Positions 18,480 through 29,816 of a stretch of 64,000 nucleotides of DNA are shown piece by piece. The first letter of the stretch is position 1; every line of letters starts with the position of its first letter. The translations under genes were made by a program, and so were the position numbers. The notes below the pieces were generated by a model. It was given only the letters and a program-made list of their open reading frames with translations, was not told the origin of the DNA and did no database searches. Source of the stretch: Bradyrhizobium frederickii (lineage in GTDB: Bacteria; Pseudomonadota; Alphaproteobacteria; Rhizobiales; Xanthobacteraceae). The stretch spans positions 1 to 64,000 of the forward strand of contig NZ_SPQS01000001.1 of the NCBI RefSeq assembly GCF_004570865.1, given 5' to 3'.

Positions 18480-20987
18480 TCACCGGGTCATGCGCCGGGC
18501 CAGATAGCGCGCGGTCTTGCCGCCGGCTTTGGCGACCTGTTCGGGCGTTCCGGCCGCGACGATGCGGCCGCCCTCGTCACCGGCGCCGGGGCCGAGATCG
18601 ATGATCCAGTCGCTGTGGGCCACGACGTCCATGTCATGCTCGACCACGATCACGCTGCTGCCGGCGTCGACGATCCGCGCGAGCTGGGCGATCAGCCGTT
18701 CGACGTCGCGCGGGTGCAGGCCGGTGGTGGGTTCGTCCAGGACATAGAGCGTGTGACCGCGCTGCGGACGCATCAGCTCGGTCGCGAGCTTGATGCGCTG
18801 AGCTTCGCCGCCGGACAATTCGGTGGCGGACTGGCCGAGGCGGATATAGCCGAGGCCGACCTCGCGTACGACCGAGAGCGACCGGTTCAGCGTGGCATCG
18901 CCCTCGAAGAAATCGAAGGCGTCGTCGACGCGCATTGCCAGCACGTCTGCGATGGATTTGCCGCGGATCTTCACCTCGAGCGTCTTGTCGTTGTAACGCG
19001 CACCCTTGCAGGTCGGGCAGGGCGCGTAGACGCTGGGCAGGAACAGAAGCTCGACGCAGACGAAGCCCTCGCCCTCGCAGGTCGCACATCGGCCCTTGGC
19101 GACGTTGAAGGAGAAGCGTCCGGCATCGTAGCGGCGGGACTTTGCCTGCGGCGTTGCCGCGAACAGCCGCCGCACATGGTCGAACAGGCCGGTATAGGTC
19201 GCAAGGTTGGACCGCGGCGTGCGGCCGATCGGCTTCTGATCGACCACGACGAGCCGGCTCACCCGGTCGAGGCCGGCAACGATCCTGCCGCCCAAGGTCT
19301 CGACCGTCGGAGCCAGGCTGTCGTCGTCATCAGTGGCGAGCGTGTGGCCGAGATGCGCGGCCACGGTGTCGACGAGAAATTGGCTGATCAGGCTCGATTT
19401 GCCGGAGCCGGACACGCCGGTGATGCTGGCGATGACGCCTAAGGGAATGTCGACGTCGAGGCCGCGAAGATTGTTGCGGACCACACCCCTGATCTTCAGA
19501 TGCCCCTGTGGCTCGCGACGAACAGCCGGCAGCGGCTTTCTTGGTCGCGAGAGATAATGGGCGGTTCGCGATTGCTCGATGTCGTCGAGTCCTGCCGGCG
19601 GCCCGCTGTAGAGGATGAGCCCGCCGCCTTCGCCGGCATCGGGGCCGACGTCCACCAGCCAGTCGGCGTGCCTGATGACCTCGATCTCGTGCTCGACCAC
19701 GAAGATCGAGTTGCCGGCGTGCTTCAGCCGGTCCAGCGCCCGCAGCAGCGCCTCGGTGTCGGCGGGATGCAGGCCCGCGGACGGCTCGTCGAGCACGTAG
19801 ACGACGCCGAACAGGTTGGAGCGGACCTGCGTCGCCAGACGCAACCGCTGCAGTTCGCCCGGCGACAGCGTCGGCGTGCTGCGTTCGCAGGCGAGATAGC
19901 CGAGGCCGAGGTCGAGCAAGACGGCGAGCCGGGCCGACAGATCCTCGCAGATGCGCCGGGCGACAACAGCCTTCTCCGACCTGTCCGCCGATGCTGTTGC
20001 AAACGCCTTGATGAGCTGATGCAGCTGCGTGAGCGGCAGGTGCGACATCTCGGCGATGTTGAGCCCGGCGAACCTGACCTTGAGGGCCTCGGGCTTCAGC
20101 CTTGTACCATGGCAGGTCGGGCAGTCGCGCGTGATCATGAATTGCGCGACGCGGCGCTTCATCATCGCGCTCTCGGACTTGGCGTAGGTCTGCATCACGT
20201 AGCGTTTGGCGCCGGTGAAGGTGCCCTGATAGCTCGGCTCCTCCTTGCGGCGCAGGGCGCGTCTGACCTCGGCGGCATCGTAGCCGGCATAGACCGGAAC
20301 GGTCGGCTGCTCCTCCGTGAACAGGATCCAGTCGCGGTCCTTCTTCGGCAGCTCGCGCCAGGGCTTGTCGACGTCGTAGCCGAGCGTCGTCAGGATGTCC
20401 CGGAGGTTCTGTCCCTGCCAAGCGCTCGGCCAGGCCGCGACGGCGCGCTCGCGGATCGTCTTGGTGTCGTCGGGCACCATCGACTTCTCGGTCACATCGA
20501 GCATCCGGCCGATACCGTGGCAGGTCGGGCAGGCGCCCTCCGGCGTGTTTGGCGAGAACGCCTCGGCATAGAGCATCGCTTGTCCCCGCGGATAGTCGCC
20601 GGCGCGGGAATAGAGCATTCGCAGAAGGTTCGAGATCGTGGTGACGCTGCCGACCGACGACCGCGTTGTCGGCGCTCCACGCTGCTGCTGGAGCGCGACC
20701 GCGGGCGGCAGGCCTTCGATGTCGTTGACCTCCGGAATCTGCATCTGGTGGAAGAGACGTCGCGCGTAGGGCGACACCGATTCCAGATACCGCCGCTGCG
20801 CCTCGGCATAGATGGTTCCAAAGGCGAGCGAGGATTTTCCCGAGCCCGACACGCCCGTGAACACGACGAGGGCGTTGCGGGGAATGCGGACGTCGACGTT
20901 TTTGAGGTTGTGCTCGCGCGCGCCTCGCACCCGGACGAAGCCATCGTCCTGCATCAGGCTGTCGTTTTTTCTGGGTCGATCGTCCAT
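18480..20987 (-). CDS. uvrA: UvrA2-type excinuclease ATPase (UvrA-like, short class)
   Basis: An 835-residue tandem ABC ATPase of the UvrA family, about 100 residues shorter than housekeeping UvrA and apparently without the UvrB-binding insert. Both Walker A motifs read GVSGSGKSS. Zinc-finger cysteines are visible in [16 protein letters not shown] and CATCEGEG...CPTCKG. The first signature reads LSPGELQR instead of LSGGE, the second LSGGEAQR. Such UvrA2 proteins are linked to tolerance of DNA-binding drugs; they supplement rather than replace UvrA. It is monocistronic. Confidence 0.88.
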   Translation of the reverse strand: MDDRPRKNDSLMQDDGFVRVRGAREHNLKNVDVRIPRNALVVFTGVSGSGKSSLAFGTIYAEAQRRYLESVSPYARRLFHQMQIPEVNDIEGLPPAVALQQQRGAPTTRSSVGSVTTISNLLRMLYSRAGDYPRGQAMLYAEAFSPNTPEGACPTCHGIGRMLDVTEKSMVPDDTKTIRERAVAAWPSAWQGQNLRDILTTLGYDVDKPWRELPKKDRDWILFTEEQPTVPVYAGYDAAEVRRALRRKEEPSYQGTFTGAKRYVMQTYAKSESAMMKRRVAQFMITRDCPTCHGTRLKPEALKVRFAGLNIAEMSHLPLTQLHQLIKAFATASADRSEKAVVARRICEDLSARLAVLLDLGLGYLACERSTPTLSPGELQRLRLATQVRSNLFGVVYVLDEPSAGLHPADTEALLRALDRLKHAGNSIFVVEHEIEVIRHADWLVDVGPDAGEGGGLILYSGPPAGLDDIEQSRTAHYLSRPRKPLPAVRREPQGHLKIRGVVRNNLRGLDVDIPLGVIASITGVSGSGKSSLISQFLVDTVAAHLGHTLATDDDDSLAPTVETLGGRIVAGLDRVSRLVVVDQKPIGRTPRSNLATYTGLFDHVRRLFAATPQAKSRRYDAGRFSFNVAKGRCATCEGEGFVCVELLFLPSVYAPCPTCKGARYNDKTLEVKIRGKSIADVLAMRVDDAFDFFEGDATLNRSLSVVREVGLGYIRLGQSATELSGGEAQRIKLATELMRPQRGHTLYVLDEPTTGLHPRDVERLIAQLARIVDAGSSVIVVEHDMDVVAHSDWIIDLGPGAGDEGGRIVAAGTPEQVAKAGGKTARYLARRMTR

Positions 20988-21140
20988 CTGGATGCTCCGG
21001 GCCGCGTCGGGACTAACGGCAGGATCGCCGGATGGGTCCCTCGGCGCCAGTGCGCCTGGTTGCGTTCTGCACGGCGCGAAGCCCCTCGCGGCGACAGCGA
21101 GGGCCTTGCAATAAGCGTTTGGTGGGCAGCAAGCCGCGCC

Positions 21141-22316
21141 TCAGACGATGAAATCCCCGGCCTGGAGGTCGGCGGCATGGATGCCGTCCAGCTTGATCGT
21201 GTCGTTGGCCGTCAGATGGATGACCGCATTGCCGGAGCTGTCGTCGCTGATCAGGCTCTTCAGTGTGGTCCAGTCCGCGAATCCGTAGGCGCGCACATCG
21301 ATCAGATCGGATTCGGGTGCCGCGCTGCCTCCGGCCTTGTTGCCCTGATCGAAATCGCCGATCACGTCCTGACCCGAGCCGGCGTTGAACACGAACAAAT
21401 CGTTATTCGGCCCGCCCCAGAGCTGATCATTGCCGCCCCCGCCGTTCAGGAGGTCGCGGCCGCCGGTGATCGAGCCGTCCACGGCTGGGGCGTAGATCCG
21501 TGCATCGCCATACAGCTGATCGTCGCGATCGCTCCCGTAGAGGATATCGTTGCCGCCCTGGGCGTTGTTGGACATTTGCGAGGCATCGCCGATGAGCGCG
21601 ATGTTGGTCGAATCAGGATTGCCGTCGACGGTGGCGATCAGGATGTCATCCCCGCCCCGGGCATTGTCATTGAGGTCACCGCCATCGCCGAGGACCGTTG
21701 CGCCGCCGGACCGCGCATCGACGCCGAGTGTATAAATGAGGAGGTCATTGCCGCCGCGTGCGTTGCCGATCATGGACCCCACGGCATCACCGGACATGCT
21801 CACGTTACCCGAGAGGCCGGCCTGGACCACGCTGATGACGTCGTTGCCGCCTTGGGCGTTGCCGCTCATGAGTGATCCGGAATCGCCGCTGAATGCACCA
21901 TACGATCTGTCGCCCATCGCCGCCGTCACAAGGTCATTGCCGCCCTCGGCGTCGCCGGTCATGGCGATGTCGGCGTCGCCCGAGAGATAGACGCTCGCAT
22001 AGACCGCGCGCGATGCCTCGACATGCAGCACGTCATTGCCGCCGCGGGCTTGGTCGGACATGATCTGCGCGTCCCCGTCAAGGGACGTATAGGTCAAGCG
22101 CCCCTGGACAGTCGCGACGAGAAGGTCGTTGCCGCCATGCGATCGGCCCTCCAGGGTTGACTCGTCACCGACGAACAGCAGGCTGCTGGGCCCGTCACCG
22201 ATCGTTGCGATCATGGTGTCGTTACCGCCACGGCCGTCGACCGGCAGGCCGGAGTCTCCGAACTCGATCACGAGTTCCTCGCTTCCAACGCTGACGATGA
22301 TTGTATCGTTTGGCAT
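21141..22316 (-). CDS. RTX-like secreted protein with widely spaced GGND repeats
   Basis: About 391 residues starting MPNDTIIVSVG (an upstream Met at 22325 adds three). The body is about eight repeats of 32-40 residues, each ending in A-[RQE]-GGND-[LVI]-[LI], with a GD-rich element (SLDGDAQIM, YLSGDADIAM, ALIGDASQM) in between. A normal RTX stretch (GGRDLLNGGGGNDQLWGGPNNDLFVF) follows, then a C-terminal segment like the M10/serralysin type-I secretion end (GQDVIGDFDQG). There is no signal peptide, consistent with type I secretion. Ca2+ binding is inferred. No export genes are adjacent. Confidence 0.8.
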   Translation of the reverse strand: MPNDTIIVSVGSEELVIEFGDSGLPVDGRGGNDTMIATIGDGPSSLLFVGDESTLEGRSHGGNDLLVATVQGRLTYTSLDGDAQIMSDQARGGNDVLHVEASRAVYASVYLSGDADIAMTGDAEGGNDLVTAAMGDRSYGAFSGDSGSLMSGNAQGGNDVISVVQAGLSGNVSMSGDAVGSMIGNARGGNDLLIYTLGVDARSGGATVLGDGGDLNDNARGGDDILIATVDGNPDSTNIALIGDASQMSNNAQGGNDILYGSDRDDQLYGDARIYAPAVDGSITGGRDLLNGGGGNDQLWGGPNNDLFVFNAGSGQDVIGDFDQGNKAGGSAAPESDLIDVRAYGFADWTTLKSLISDDSSGNAVIHLTANDTIKLDGIHAADLQAGDFIV

Positions 22317-22498
22317 ACGGCGCATCGCGCAACTCCAATTGATGCTCGAGCGCGGCCGGAGAGAGCGTCATGCTTCCACGCCGCGCCACGATTCTGCTGC
22401 GCGACCAATCTTCGTTGAATTGATGGCGGAGATTTGCCCGACGAGCAGGGAACTGCGACCAATGTGTCGTGGTGCTGTCACGAAAGGCGCGTTCACTC

Positions 22499-22523
22499 CG
22501 CGCCGGCGCTTCACGCCGGCGCG
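22499..22523. terminator. Strong GC hairpin between the lactonase and RTX genes
   Basis: A perfect 10-bp stem CGCGCCGGCG/CGCCGGCGCG with loop CTTCA, 19 bases past the end of the lactonase gene (minus strand). There is no T-run after it, so it may act as a Rho-assisted stop or an mRNA-stabilising hairpin. Confidence 0.45.
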
Positions 22524-22541
22524 TGCTGTGGATTGTGCCGC

Positions 22542-23759
22542 TCAGCCCGGCCCCGCGCCTTGCGTCGCCGTGAACACCGCGTAGAGCGACTGGCTCGCGG
22601 CCATGAACAGGCGGTTGCGCTTGGGGCCGCCGAAGCAGACGTTGCCGCACACCTCCGGCAGGCGGATGCGGCCGAGCAGCTTGCCCTCCGGCGACCATAC
22701 CGTCACGCCGCTATAGCCGACGGCGCGGCCGGCATTGCTGGAGGCCCATAAATTGCCGTTGACGTCGCAGCGCAGGCCGTCCGGCCCGCACTTCACGCCA
22801 TCGACCACGCAATCGCTGAACTTCTTGAGGTTGGAGAGCTTGTTGTCGCTGCCGACGTCGAACACGAAGATCTCGCCCTTGCCGCCGGGTCCGGTATCGC
22901 CCGGTCCCTTGCCGGTGGAGGCAATGTAGAGCTTCTTGTAGTCGGGCGAGAAGCAGAGGCCGTTCGGATCTGGCACCTGCTCCTCGGTGACGACGAGGTC
23001 GATGCGGCCCGAAGGGTCGATGCGATAGCAATTGGTCGGCAGCTCGCGCTTGCCCGGCGTGAAGCCGGCCGGCTGTCCGATCCGCGGATTGAGCTTGCCG
23101 CCCGCATTGCTCGGGCCGCCCGCGACGTCAGGCTCGCCTTCATAGAGCTGGCCGCCATAGGGCGGATCGGTGAACCAATAGCTGCCGTCGGGATGCGCGA
23201 CGACGTCGTTCGGCGAGTTCAGCTTCTTGCCCTGATAGGAGTCGGCCAGCACCGTGGCGGTGCCGTCATGCTCGTAGCGCGTCACCCGGCGGGTCAGATG
23301 CTCGCAGGAGAGCTGGCGGCCCTGGAAGTCGAAGGAGTTGCCGTTGGAATTGTTGGACGGCGTGCGAAACACGCTGACGCGGCCGTCGTCCTCGCTCCAG
23401 CGCATCTGCCGGTTGTTGGGAATGTCGCTCCAGAGCAGATATCGTCCTTGCGCGCTCCATGCCGGGCCTTCGGCCCAAAGCAAGCCGGTGTAAAGGCGCT
23501 TGATCGCGGTGTTGGGCTGCGCGAGATCGTTGAAGGAGGGATCGACCGCAATGATGTCGGGGTCCCAGAAATAGGTCGTCGGTGCACCGTTGGGGCCGAA
23601 ATCGCGCGGCGGGGTGGTGATGGTGGTCGGCGGTGCGGCGGGTCCGGTCTGGGCCAGCGCAGGGCCGGCGACGGTGGCCGCAGCACCAAGCGCAAGCCCC
23701 CGGACAAGTGTTCGTCGTGAAAGCGCAGCGTCCTGCTCACGCTGTTCTTGGCGTGTCAT
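22542..23759 (-). CDS. SMP-30/gluconolactonase/LRE-family protein, Tat-exported
   Basis: A 405-residue six-bladed beta-propeller hydrolase likely acting on a sugar lactone in the periplasm. A twin-arginine signal (LSRRTLVRGLALGAAATVAGP) is followed by LWAEGPAWSAQGRYLLWSDIPNN, the metal-binding EGP segment. NSPNDVVAHPDGSYWFTDPPYG and PDPNGLCFSPDYKKLYIA are the conserved Asn/Asp ligand blocks. The start at 23759 was preferred to 23807 because GGGAGGACGCG precedes it. Confidence 0.9.
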   Translation of the reverse strand: MTRQEQREQDAALSRRTLVRGLALGAAATVAGPALAQTGPAAPPTTITTPPRDFGPNGAPTTYFWDPDIIAVDPSFNDLAQPNTAIKRLYTGLLWAEGPAWSAQGRYLLWSDIPNNRQMRWSEDDGRVSVFRTPSNNSNGNSFDFQGRQLSCEHLTRRVTRYEHDGTATVLADSYQGKKLNSPNDVVAHPDGSYWFTDPPYGGQLYEGEPDVAGGPSNAGGKLNPRIGQPAGFTPGKRELPTNCYRIDPSGRIDLVVTEEQVPDPNGLCFSPDYKKLYIASTGKGPGDTGPGGKGEIFVFDVGSDNKLSNLKKFSDCVVDGVKCGPDGLRCDVNGNLWASSNAGRAVGYSGVTVWSPEGKLLGRIRLPEVCGNVCFGGPKRNRLFMAASQSLYAVFTATQGAGPG

Positions 23760-24081
23760 CGCGTCCTCCCAGTGATGTTCGGCTGACCGGTTGATCCGGT
23801 CGAGCAACCGGAGGTTAATGCGGTCTGGAGTCGGTTGCGAGGGCGGAAATTGGATTCGCGCGATGTGGCGGCCGCAATCCCGTCATATTCGAATGCGCTC
23901 GAAAGGGACGCGCTTCGCGTCCGCCTTGCGCCGTTTGCAGGGCTCGAAAATGTTCCGCAGCCTTGAGCAAAAATTTGCTTGCGACAAAGCGCGGCATGCA
24001 ACGCATTCGGCCCGGTTCAAGCCATGATTTTGCGCGCATTGCCCCGCAGACACCGTCCGGGGGCGATGAACGGAGTTGAAC
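23760..24081. other. Intergenic region without a supported gene
   Basis: About 320 bases between the minus-strand lactonase gene and the plus-strand small membrane protein gene. Short frames occur on both strands, but none has recognisable content, a good ribosome binding site, or neighbours-like codon use. No clear promoter or repeat was seen. Confidence 0.45.
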
Positions 24082-24345
24082 GTGGCTGGCGTCATCGTAT
24101 TGATCGTGTTGCTGGGGATCGCATTCGCGGCCGGCTATTTCACGCGTGACCACATCTCCAACAAGCGGCGTGCGGAAGCCCGCCGCTGGCGCGAATACAC
24201 CGAGCCGGATTGGCTGTCCGCCAACGCGCCCGCCAACACCAACGAGATCGCGAGCGCCATCACGGCCGTACCCGTGGTCAACGGCGAGCTCGGCCAGATG
24301 CTGAACCGCTGGGAGACGAGGGCCCGCGCCCGCCGCGCAGGGTAG
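24082..24345 (+). CDS. Small membrane-anchored hypothetical protein
   Basis: An 87-residue product with one N-terminal membrane helix (VIVLIVLLGIAFAAGYF) followed by a basic stretch (KRRAEARRWREY) and a soluble tail. A GTG start at 24082 is preferred because CGGAG stands six bases upstream; TTG at 24076 is the alternative. The function is unknown. It resembles small rhizobial inner-membrane proteins. Confidence 0.6.
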   Translation: MAGVIVLIVLLGIAFAAGYFTRDHISNKRRAEARRWREYTEPDWLSANAPANTNEIASAITAVPVVNGELGQMLNRWETRARARRAG

Positions 24346-24532
24346 GGGAGATCGGCGGGAGAGAGCGGGCGCCGCCATTCCGCTCTCGTGCCCCAATCAG
24401 GTCAGTCCTCTTGACCATCTTTTGGCGTTGCAGTTGCGGCCATTTCTCGTCTAGAAACGGGCCACTGAGCCTCCCGGCAACCAACCGTCAACGGTTTTGA
24501 CCGAGGATTTGAGGGCTCAAAAGGGTCCGGCA

Positions 24533-24652
24533 ATGCTGATTCGCGGCCAAATCGAAGGGATTTCGGGGGAGGTGGCTCTGGCCGCCGCCACGATCCCGGC
24601 CGCGCTGCTGCCCACCCTCCTTCTTGGCGGCCTTCTTCTTACTTGCCCCTGA
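24533..24652 (+). CDS. Leucine-rich leader peptide of leuA (attenuation leader)
   Basis: A 39-codon frame upstream of leuA. The last 15 codons before the TGA contain eight leucine codons: CTG CTG, CTC CTT CTT and CTT CTT CTT. AAAAGGG eight bases before ATG 24533 serves as ribosome binding site; an in-frame GTG at 24572 is an alternative start giving 26 residues. The stop codon lies inside a hairpin (24646-24689). Runs of the regulated amino acid's codons just before a hairpin and a biosynthetic gene are the hallmark of ribosome-mediated attenuation, known for leu operons in many proteobacteria. Confidence 0.65.
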   Translation: MLIRGQIEGISGEVALAAATIPAALLPTLLLGGLLLTCP

Positions 24653-24689
24653 GGGCCGGCTGGGCGCCACGCGCCTGGGCGCTCAGGGG
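24646..24689 (+). promoter_or_regulatory. Hairpin of the leuA leader (possible attenuator)
   Basis: The arms CCCCTGAG and CTCAGGGG enclose an inner GGCGC-CAC-GCGCC stem. The left arm overlaps the leader peptide stop codon. The following bases (TTGGTCGAG) are not T-rich, so it is not a classical intrinsic terminator; it may instead be one of two alternative structures. Confidence 0.45.
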
Positions 24690-24770
24690 TTGGTCGAGAT
24701 CACCGGACACCTCAAGCGCCAGGGGACAAATCGGTCTGAACGGCGCAAACGCTCAAAAGGAAATTTCGTA

Positions 24771-26333
<1,563 letters not shown>

Positions 26334-26343
26334 CGTTTCTTCG

Positions 26344-26466
26344 CCTCTCCCGCTTGCGGGAGAGGCCGACACGCCAAGCGTGGCGGGTGAGGGTTCTTTC
26401 TCCACGGGGGATGTCCCGTTGCCGAAACACCCTCTCCCCAACCCTCTCCCGAAGCGGGAGAGGGAG
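26344..26466. repeat. Intergenic palindromic repeat, about 120 bp
   Basis: A left hairpin CCTCTCCCGCTTGCGGGAGAGG and a right one CTCTCCCGAAGCGGGAGAG flank a middle rich in GGGTGAGGG and CACCCTCTCCCC. It shares its core with the element at 16881-16982. It follows leuA and may help end its transcript. Confidence 0.7.
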
Positions 26467-26613
26467 CGCAGGCTTGCCTGCGGCATTCACCATGAATACC
26501 TGCCCTGCTAAGGGCCAATAGCGGCGTAAGCCGGCGGCCTGTATTGATGCAGCCGGGCATGAGGTTCGGCCGCCCCGCACGCCGGGCGGCCCAAATAACA
26601 CCAGGGAGAGATT

Positions 26614-27618
26614 ATGCGCAGCTTCGCGATCGCCGCGTCCATCGCGGCATTGGCACTCGGGCTGGCCGGGCCGGCATCGGCCCAATCGCCGATCATCATC
26701 AAGTTCAGCCACGTCGTCGCCACCGACACGCCGAAGGGCAAGGGGGCGGAGAAGTTCAAGGAGCTGGCCGAGAAATACACCGCCGGCAAGGTCAAGGTCG
26801 AGGTCTACCCGAACTCGACGCTGTACAAGGACAAGGAAGAGCTCGAGGCGCTCCAGCTCGGCAGCGTGCAGATGCTGGCGCCGTCCAACTCCAAGTTCGG
26901 ACCGCTCGGCATCCGCGAGTTCGAAGTGTTCGATCTGCCCTACATCCTGCCCGACATCAAGACGCTGCGGAAGGTGACGGAAGGGCCGCTCGGCACGAAG
27001 CTGCTGAAGCTGCTGGATGCCAAGGGCATCACCGGCCTTGCCTATTGGGACAACGGCTTCAAGCAGATGAGCGCGAACAAGAAGCTGATCACGCCCGCCG
27101 ACTATCAGGGCGTCAAATTCCGCATCCAATCCTCTCGCGTGATCCAGGCCCAGTTCAAGGCGCTCGGCTCGCTGCCGCAGGTGATGGCGTTCTCGGAAGT
27201 CTATCAGGCGCTGCAGACCGGCGTGGTCGACGGCCAGGAGAACACCTGGTCGAACATCTATACCCAGAAGATGCACGAGGTGCAGAAGTACATCACCGAG
27301 ACCAATCACGGCTATATCGGCTACGTCGTGATCGTGAACAAGAAGTTCTGGGACGATCTGCCGGCCGATATCCGCGACCAGCTCACCAAGGCGATGAAGG
27401 AAGCAACCGAATTCGGCAACACGCAGTCGCAGAAGGAGAACGACGACGCGCTCGCCGAAATCAAGAAGAGCGGCAAGAGCGAGATCATCAAGCTCACGGC
27501 GGAGCAGAACGAGGTGATGCGCAAGGCCATGGAGCCGGTCTACAAGGATGCCGCGAGCCGCATCGGTCAGCCGCTGATCGACGAATTCCTCAAAGAGGCC
27601 AAGAGCGCGACGAACTGA
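26614..27618 (+). CDS. TRAP transporter solute-binding protein, DctP family
   Basis: A 334-residue periplasmic protein with a Sec signal (cut after GPASAQ). The family blocks IKFSHVVATDTPKGKGAEKFKELAEK, VKFRIQSSRVIQAQFKALG (with the Arg that binds the ligand carboxylate) and VYQALQTGVVDGQENTW are clear. It would bind a C4-dicarboxylate or other organic acid. No dctQ or dctM genes follow, so it is an orphan here. CAGGGAGAGATT precedes the ATG, and a strong terminator follows. Confidence 0.93.
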   Translation: MRSFAIAASIAALALGLAGPASAQSPIIIKFSHVVATDTPKGKGAEKFKELAEKYTAGKVKVEVYPNSTLYKDKEELEALQLGSVQMLAPSNSKFGPLGIREFEVFDLPYILPDIKTLRKVTEGPLGTKLLKLLDAKGITGLAYWDNGFKQMSANKKLITPADYQGVKFRIQSSRVIQAQFKALGSLPQVMAFSEVYQALQTGVVDGQENTWSNIYTQKMHEVQKYITETNHGYIGYVVIVNKKFWDDLPADIRDQLTKAMKEATEFGNTQSQKENDDALAEIKKSGKSEIIKLTAEQNEVMRKAMEPVYKDAASRIGQPLIDEFLKEAKSATN

Positions 27619-27637
27619 TCGATCCGGACGATGAACC

Positions 27638-27671
27638 AAGGCTTCCGTGCGGTCTGCACGGAAGCCTTTTT
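27638..27671 (+). terminator. Rho-independent terminator after the DctP gene
   Basis: The stem AAGGCTTCCGTGC / GCACGGAAGCCTT has a five-base loop and runs into TTTTTG. It lies 20 bases after the stop codon at 27618. Confidence 0.88.
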
Positions 27672-27807
27672 GTTGCGAACGATTCCGATTGCGGCGGTAA
27701 AATCGCGCGTTACATCTTGGTAAGGACGCGCTCCCTGTCCAACTTGTAAGTTGCGCGTCAGCCGCACCGCGCCCATCTTCACGGACATCCTTCCAGAGGA
27801 GGTTCGG

Positions 27808-28413
27808 ATGAAGAAGTTCACCATCGCCGCCATCGCCGTGCTCAGCATCGCCGGCTCAGGCGCGGTCTACGCCCAATACCATCGCCCGTGGATGGAGCAC
27901 GTCCGCCACATGCGGATGAACCCCGAGGATCGCGCCGCCTTCGTCGACGCGCGGATCGCCGCCGTCCATGCCGGGCTGAAGCTCAACGCCGATCAGGAGA
28001 AGCTGTGGCCGCCGGTCGAGGCTGCCGTGCGCGACTTCGCCAAGCTGCGCATCGACCGCGCCAATGCGCGGATGAATGCCGGCCCCGGCGATGCCGGCAA
28101 GGACGCCGACAGGCCGGAAGATCCGGTCGCCCGTCTGCGCCAGCGTGCCGAGGACCTGGGCGCGACGTCGGCGGCCCTGAAGAAGATCGCCGACGCCGCC
28201 GATCCGCTCTACAAGACCCTGGACGAGGGCCAGAAGCGGCGCCTCGCCGTGCTGACCCGCCACCGCGGCCCGTTCGGCGGCGGCGAGGACGGCCCGCGGC
28301 ACCGCCACTTCATGGAGCGCGGCATGGACCGCATGATGGGGCACGGCATGGACCACCATGACCGTTTCGACCGCGACGGCGGCGAAGGCCGCGACCGCGA
28401 GGGCCGGCTCTGA
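27808..28413 (+). CDS. Spy/CpxP-like (LTXXQ motif) periplasmic protein
   Basis: A 201-residue exported protein with a signal peptide (MKKFTIAAIAVLSIAGSGAVYA). The mature part is helical, with the repeated pattern AGLKLNADQEKLWPPVEAAVRDF and ADPLYKTLDEGQKRRL matching the LTXXQ family related to Spy and CpxP, envelope stress chaperones that often bind metals. The tail is rich in His, Met, Asp and Arg (MERGMDRMMGHGMDHHD), which suggests metal binding. ATG at 27808 follows AGAGGAGG. It is monocistronic. Confidence 0.85.
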   Translation: MKKFTIAAIAVLSIAGSGAVYAQYHRPWMEHVRHMRMNPEDRAAFVDARIAAVHAGLKLNADQEKLWPPVEAAVRDFAKLRIDRANARMNAGPGDAGKDADRPEDPVARLRQRAEDLGATSAALKKIADAADPLYKTLDEGQKRRLAVLTRHRGPFGGGEDGPRHRHFMERGMDRMMGHGMDHHDRFDRDGGEGRDREGRL

Positions 28414-28458
28414 ACGAGGCGGGTCTTGCCGGGGTCAGCCCCGGGATTAACCTTGGCG

Positions 28459-28490
28459 AAGCCGCTGGAATCCAGCGGCTTTTCGCTTTT
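28459..28490 (+). terminator. Rho-independent terminator after the Spy/CpxP-like gene
   Basis: The stem GCCGCTGGA/TCCAGCGGC is preceded by AA and followed by TTTTCGCTTTT, about 45 bases after the gene's stop. Confidence 0.85.
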
Positions 28491-28593
28491 CCGGAGCTGT
28501 GGAAGAACCTTGGAAAACTTGCGACCGATCGCTTGCCAGACCCGGATCGCTTTGCTAAACGACCGGCCTCGCAAGGGCTTTGACCGGCCTTTC

Positions 28594-28669
<76 letters not shown>

Positions 28670-28903
28670 TATAAATCAAGCACTTACAGCGGTGCATCTC
28701 AGAACGGACTGTTCAGTTTGACGTCCAGTCTGAGAAATTTGTTCGTCCTCCGTACTCTCAGTTGTGAATTGGTGGGATGGCTGCGCGTTACCACAGCGGT
28801 TAGCTCGTTTCCGGCGGTGTGGAGTTCTTCTCCCACGCGAGATGCCTTGGCGACCGAGAGCGCCTTCACCTGGATCCGTCCACATCTCGAACTCACACCT
28901 GTT

Positions 28904-29816
28904 CTAGCCGTAGGTTTCGCTCAACTTCTTGATCGCGGAGTCCGCAAGCTCGAGCCGACCACCTAGATAGTGCGCATCCAAGATCCCCTGAACCGTCTTC
29001 ATTGAATGGCCGGTGATCGCCGAAATTTCAGGAACTGAGCAATTCGATAGCGCAAGGCGCGTAACGGCGGTCCCCCGCAGGTCGTGGAAGCGCAAATCCT
29101 CCAGCGAAGTCCTTCTGAATGCCTTGTCCCAACTCGTTCTAAAGCCGTCTTCTGTCCAGGGCTGGCCAAATGAATTGACCAAAAATGGTGACGGCCGAGC
29201 GCTCCTCTTTCAGCGTAGCGTCCAGCGCGGCCTTCAGCGGTGGTCCGACCGGGATGCTCACTCGGCGCCTTCCCTTGCTCCCACGCCCCTTTGACTGACG
29301 CATCCTTGTGTACGTGCCATCGTAATCCTTCCAGGTGAGCCGCAGCAGGTCGCCCTGGCGCTGGACCGTCCATAACGCAAGCAGGAGAGCGGCTTGCAAT
29401 TCGACGGAGGCAACCGAGCAGAAGGCGCGGATGTCTTCTGAGGTCCAGATTATTTCTGATCGATCAGATTCATAGAGTCGGCCGCCGCCCTCACAAACGT
29501 TTACGGCGATCTTGCCCCGATCCTTCGCAACCGACAGAACTCGAGCGATGGTCGTCCATACGTAGTCCGCCTTGCGCGGCTTATCAGAAAATGAATCACG
29601 AAATTCCTTGAAGTCCCCGCGCGCGCGTTTGTCTTCGAGAGCGCCAATCGGCATTGAGCCAAACTTAGCCTCGATGAGTTTGAGGTATCCGTCATAAGCG
29701 CGCTTACTTTTCTCGCCGAGATCTTTGTACTCGCTGCAGTCCTTGAAATAGTCGATCAATGAGCTAAACGTCTCGGCCTTCTTTGGTGCGTACAAGACGA
29801 TGGCCGGCCTAGTCAT
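28904..29816 (-). pseudogene. Frameshifted tyrosine-recombinase integrase next to tRNA-Lys
   Basis: Two overlapping frames make one phage/island integrase. The upstream frame (29139-29816) carries the core-binding domain (EKSKRAYDGYLKLIEAKFG) and the first catalytic Arg in VQRQGDLLRLTW. The downstream frame (28904-29182) carries HDLRGTAVTRLA (HxxR), ITGHS and the Tyr segment (HYLGG). The frames join at an A5/T5 run at 29181-29185, consistent with a single-base slip. The gene reads toward the tRNA, usual for a tRNA-integrated island. It is probably inactive unless the frameshift is a sequencing error. Confidence 0.85.

Noticed and set aside
19500..21875. Long open frame (791 codons) on the plus strand across UvrA2 and the RTX gene
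   Set aside because: It lies opposite two well-supported genes and has no domain of its own.
21540..22240. Regularly spaced TTGCCGCC-type units resembling a CRISPR-like array
   Set aside because: The spacing and sequence come from codons of the repeated GGND motif; the units vary and there are no cas genes.
24411..24440. TTGACC as -35 box of a leuA leader promoter
   Set aside because: No acceptable -10 box at 16-18 bases; kept only as a weak possibility.
28676..28966. Short frames between tRNA-Lys and the integrase
   Set aside because: Overlapping frames on both strands without conserved content; probably the attachment-site spacer.
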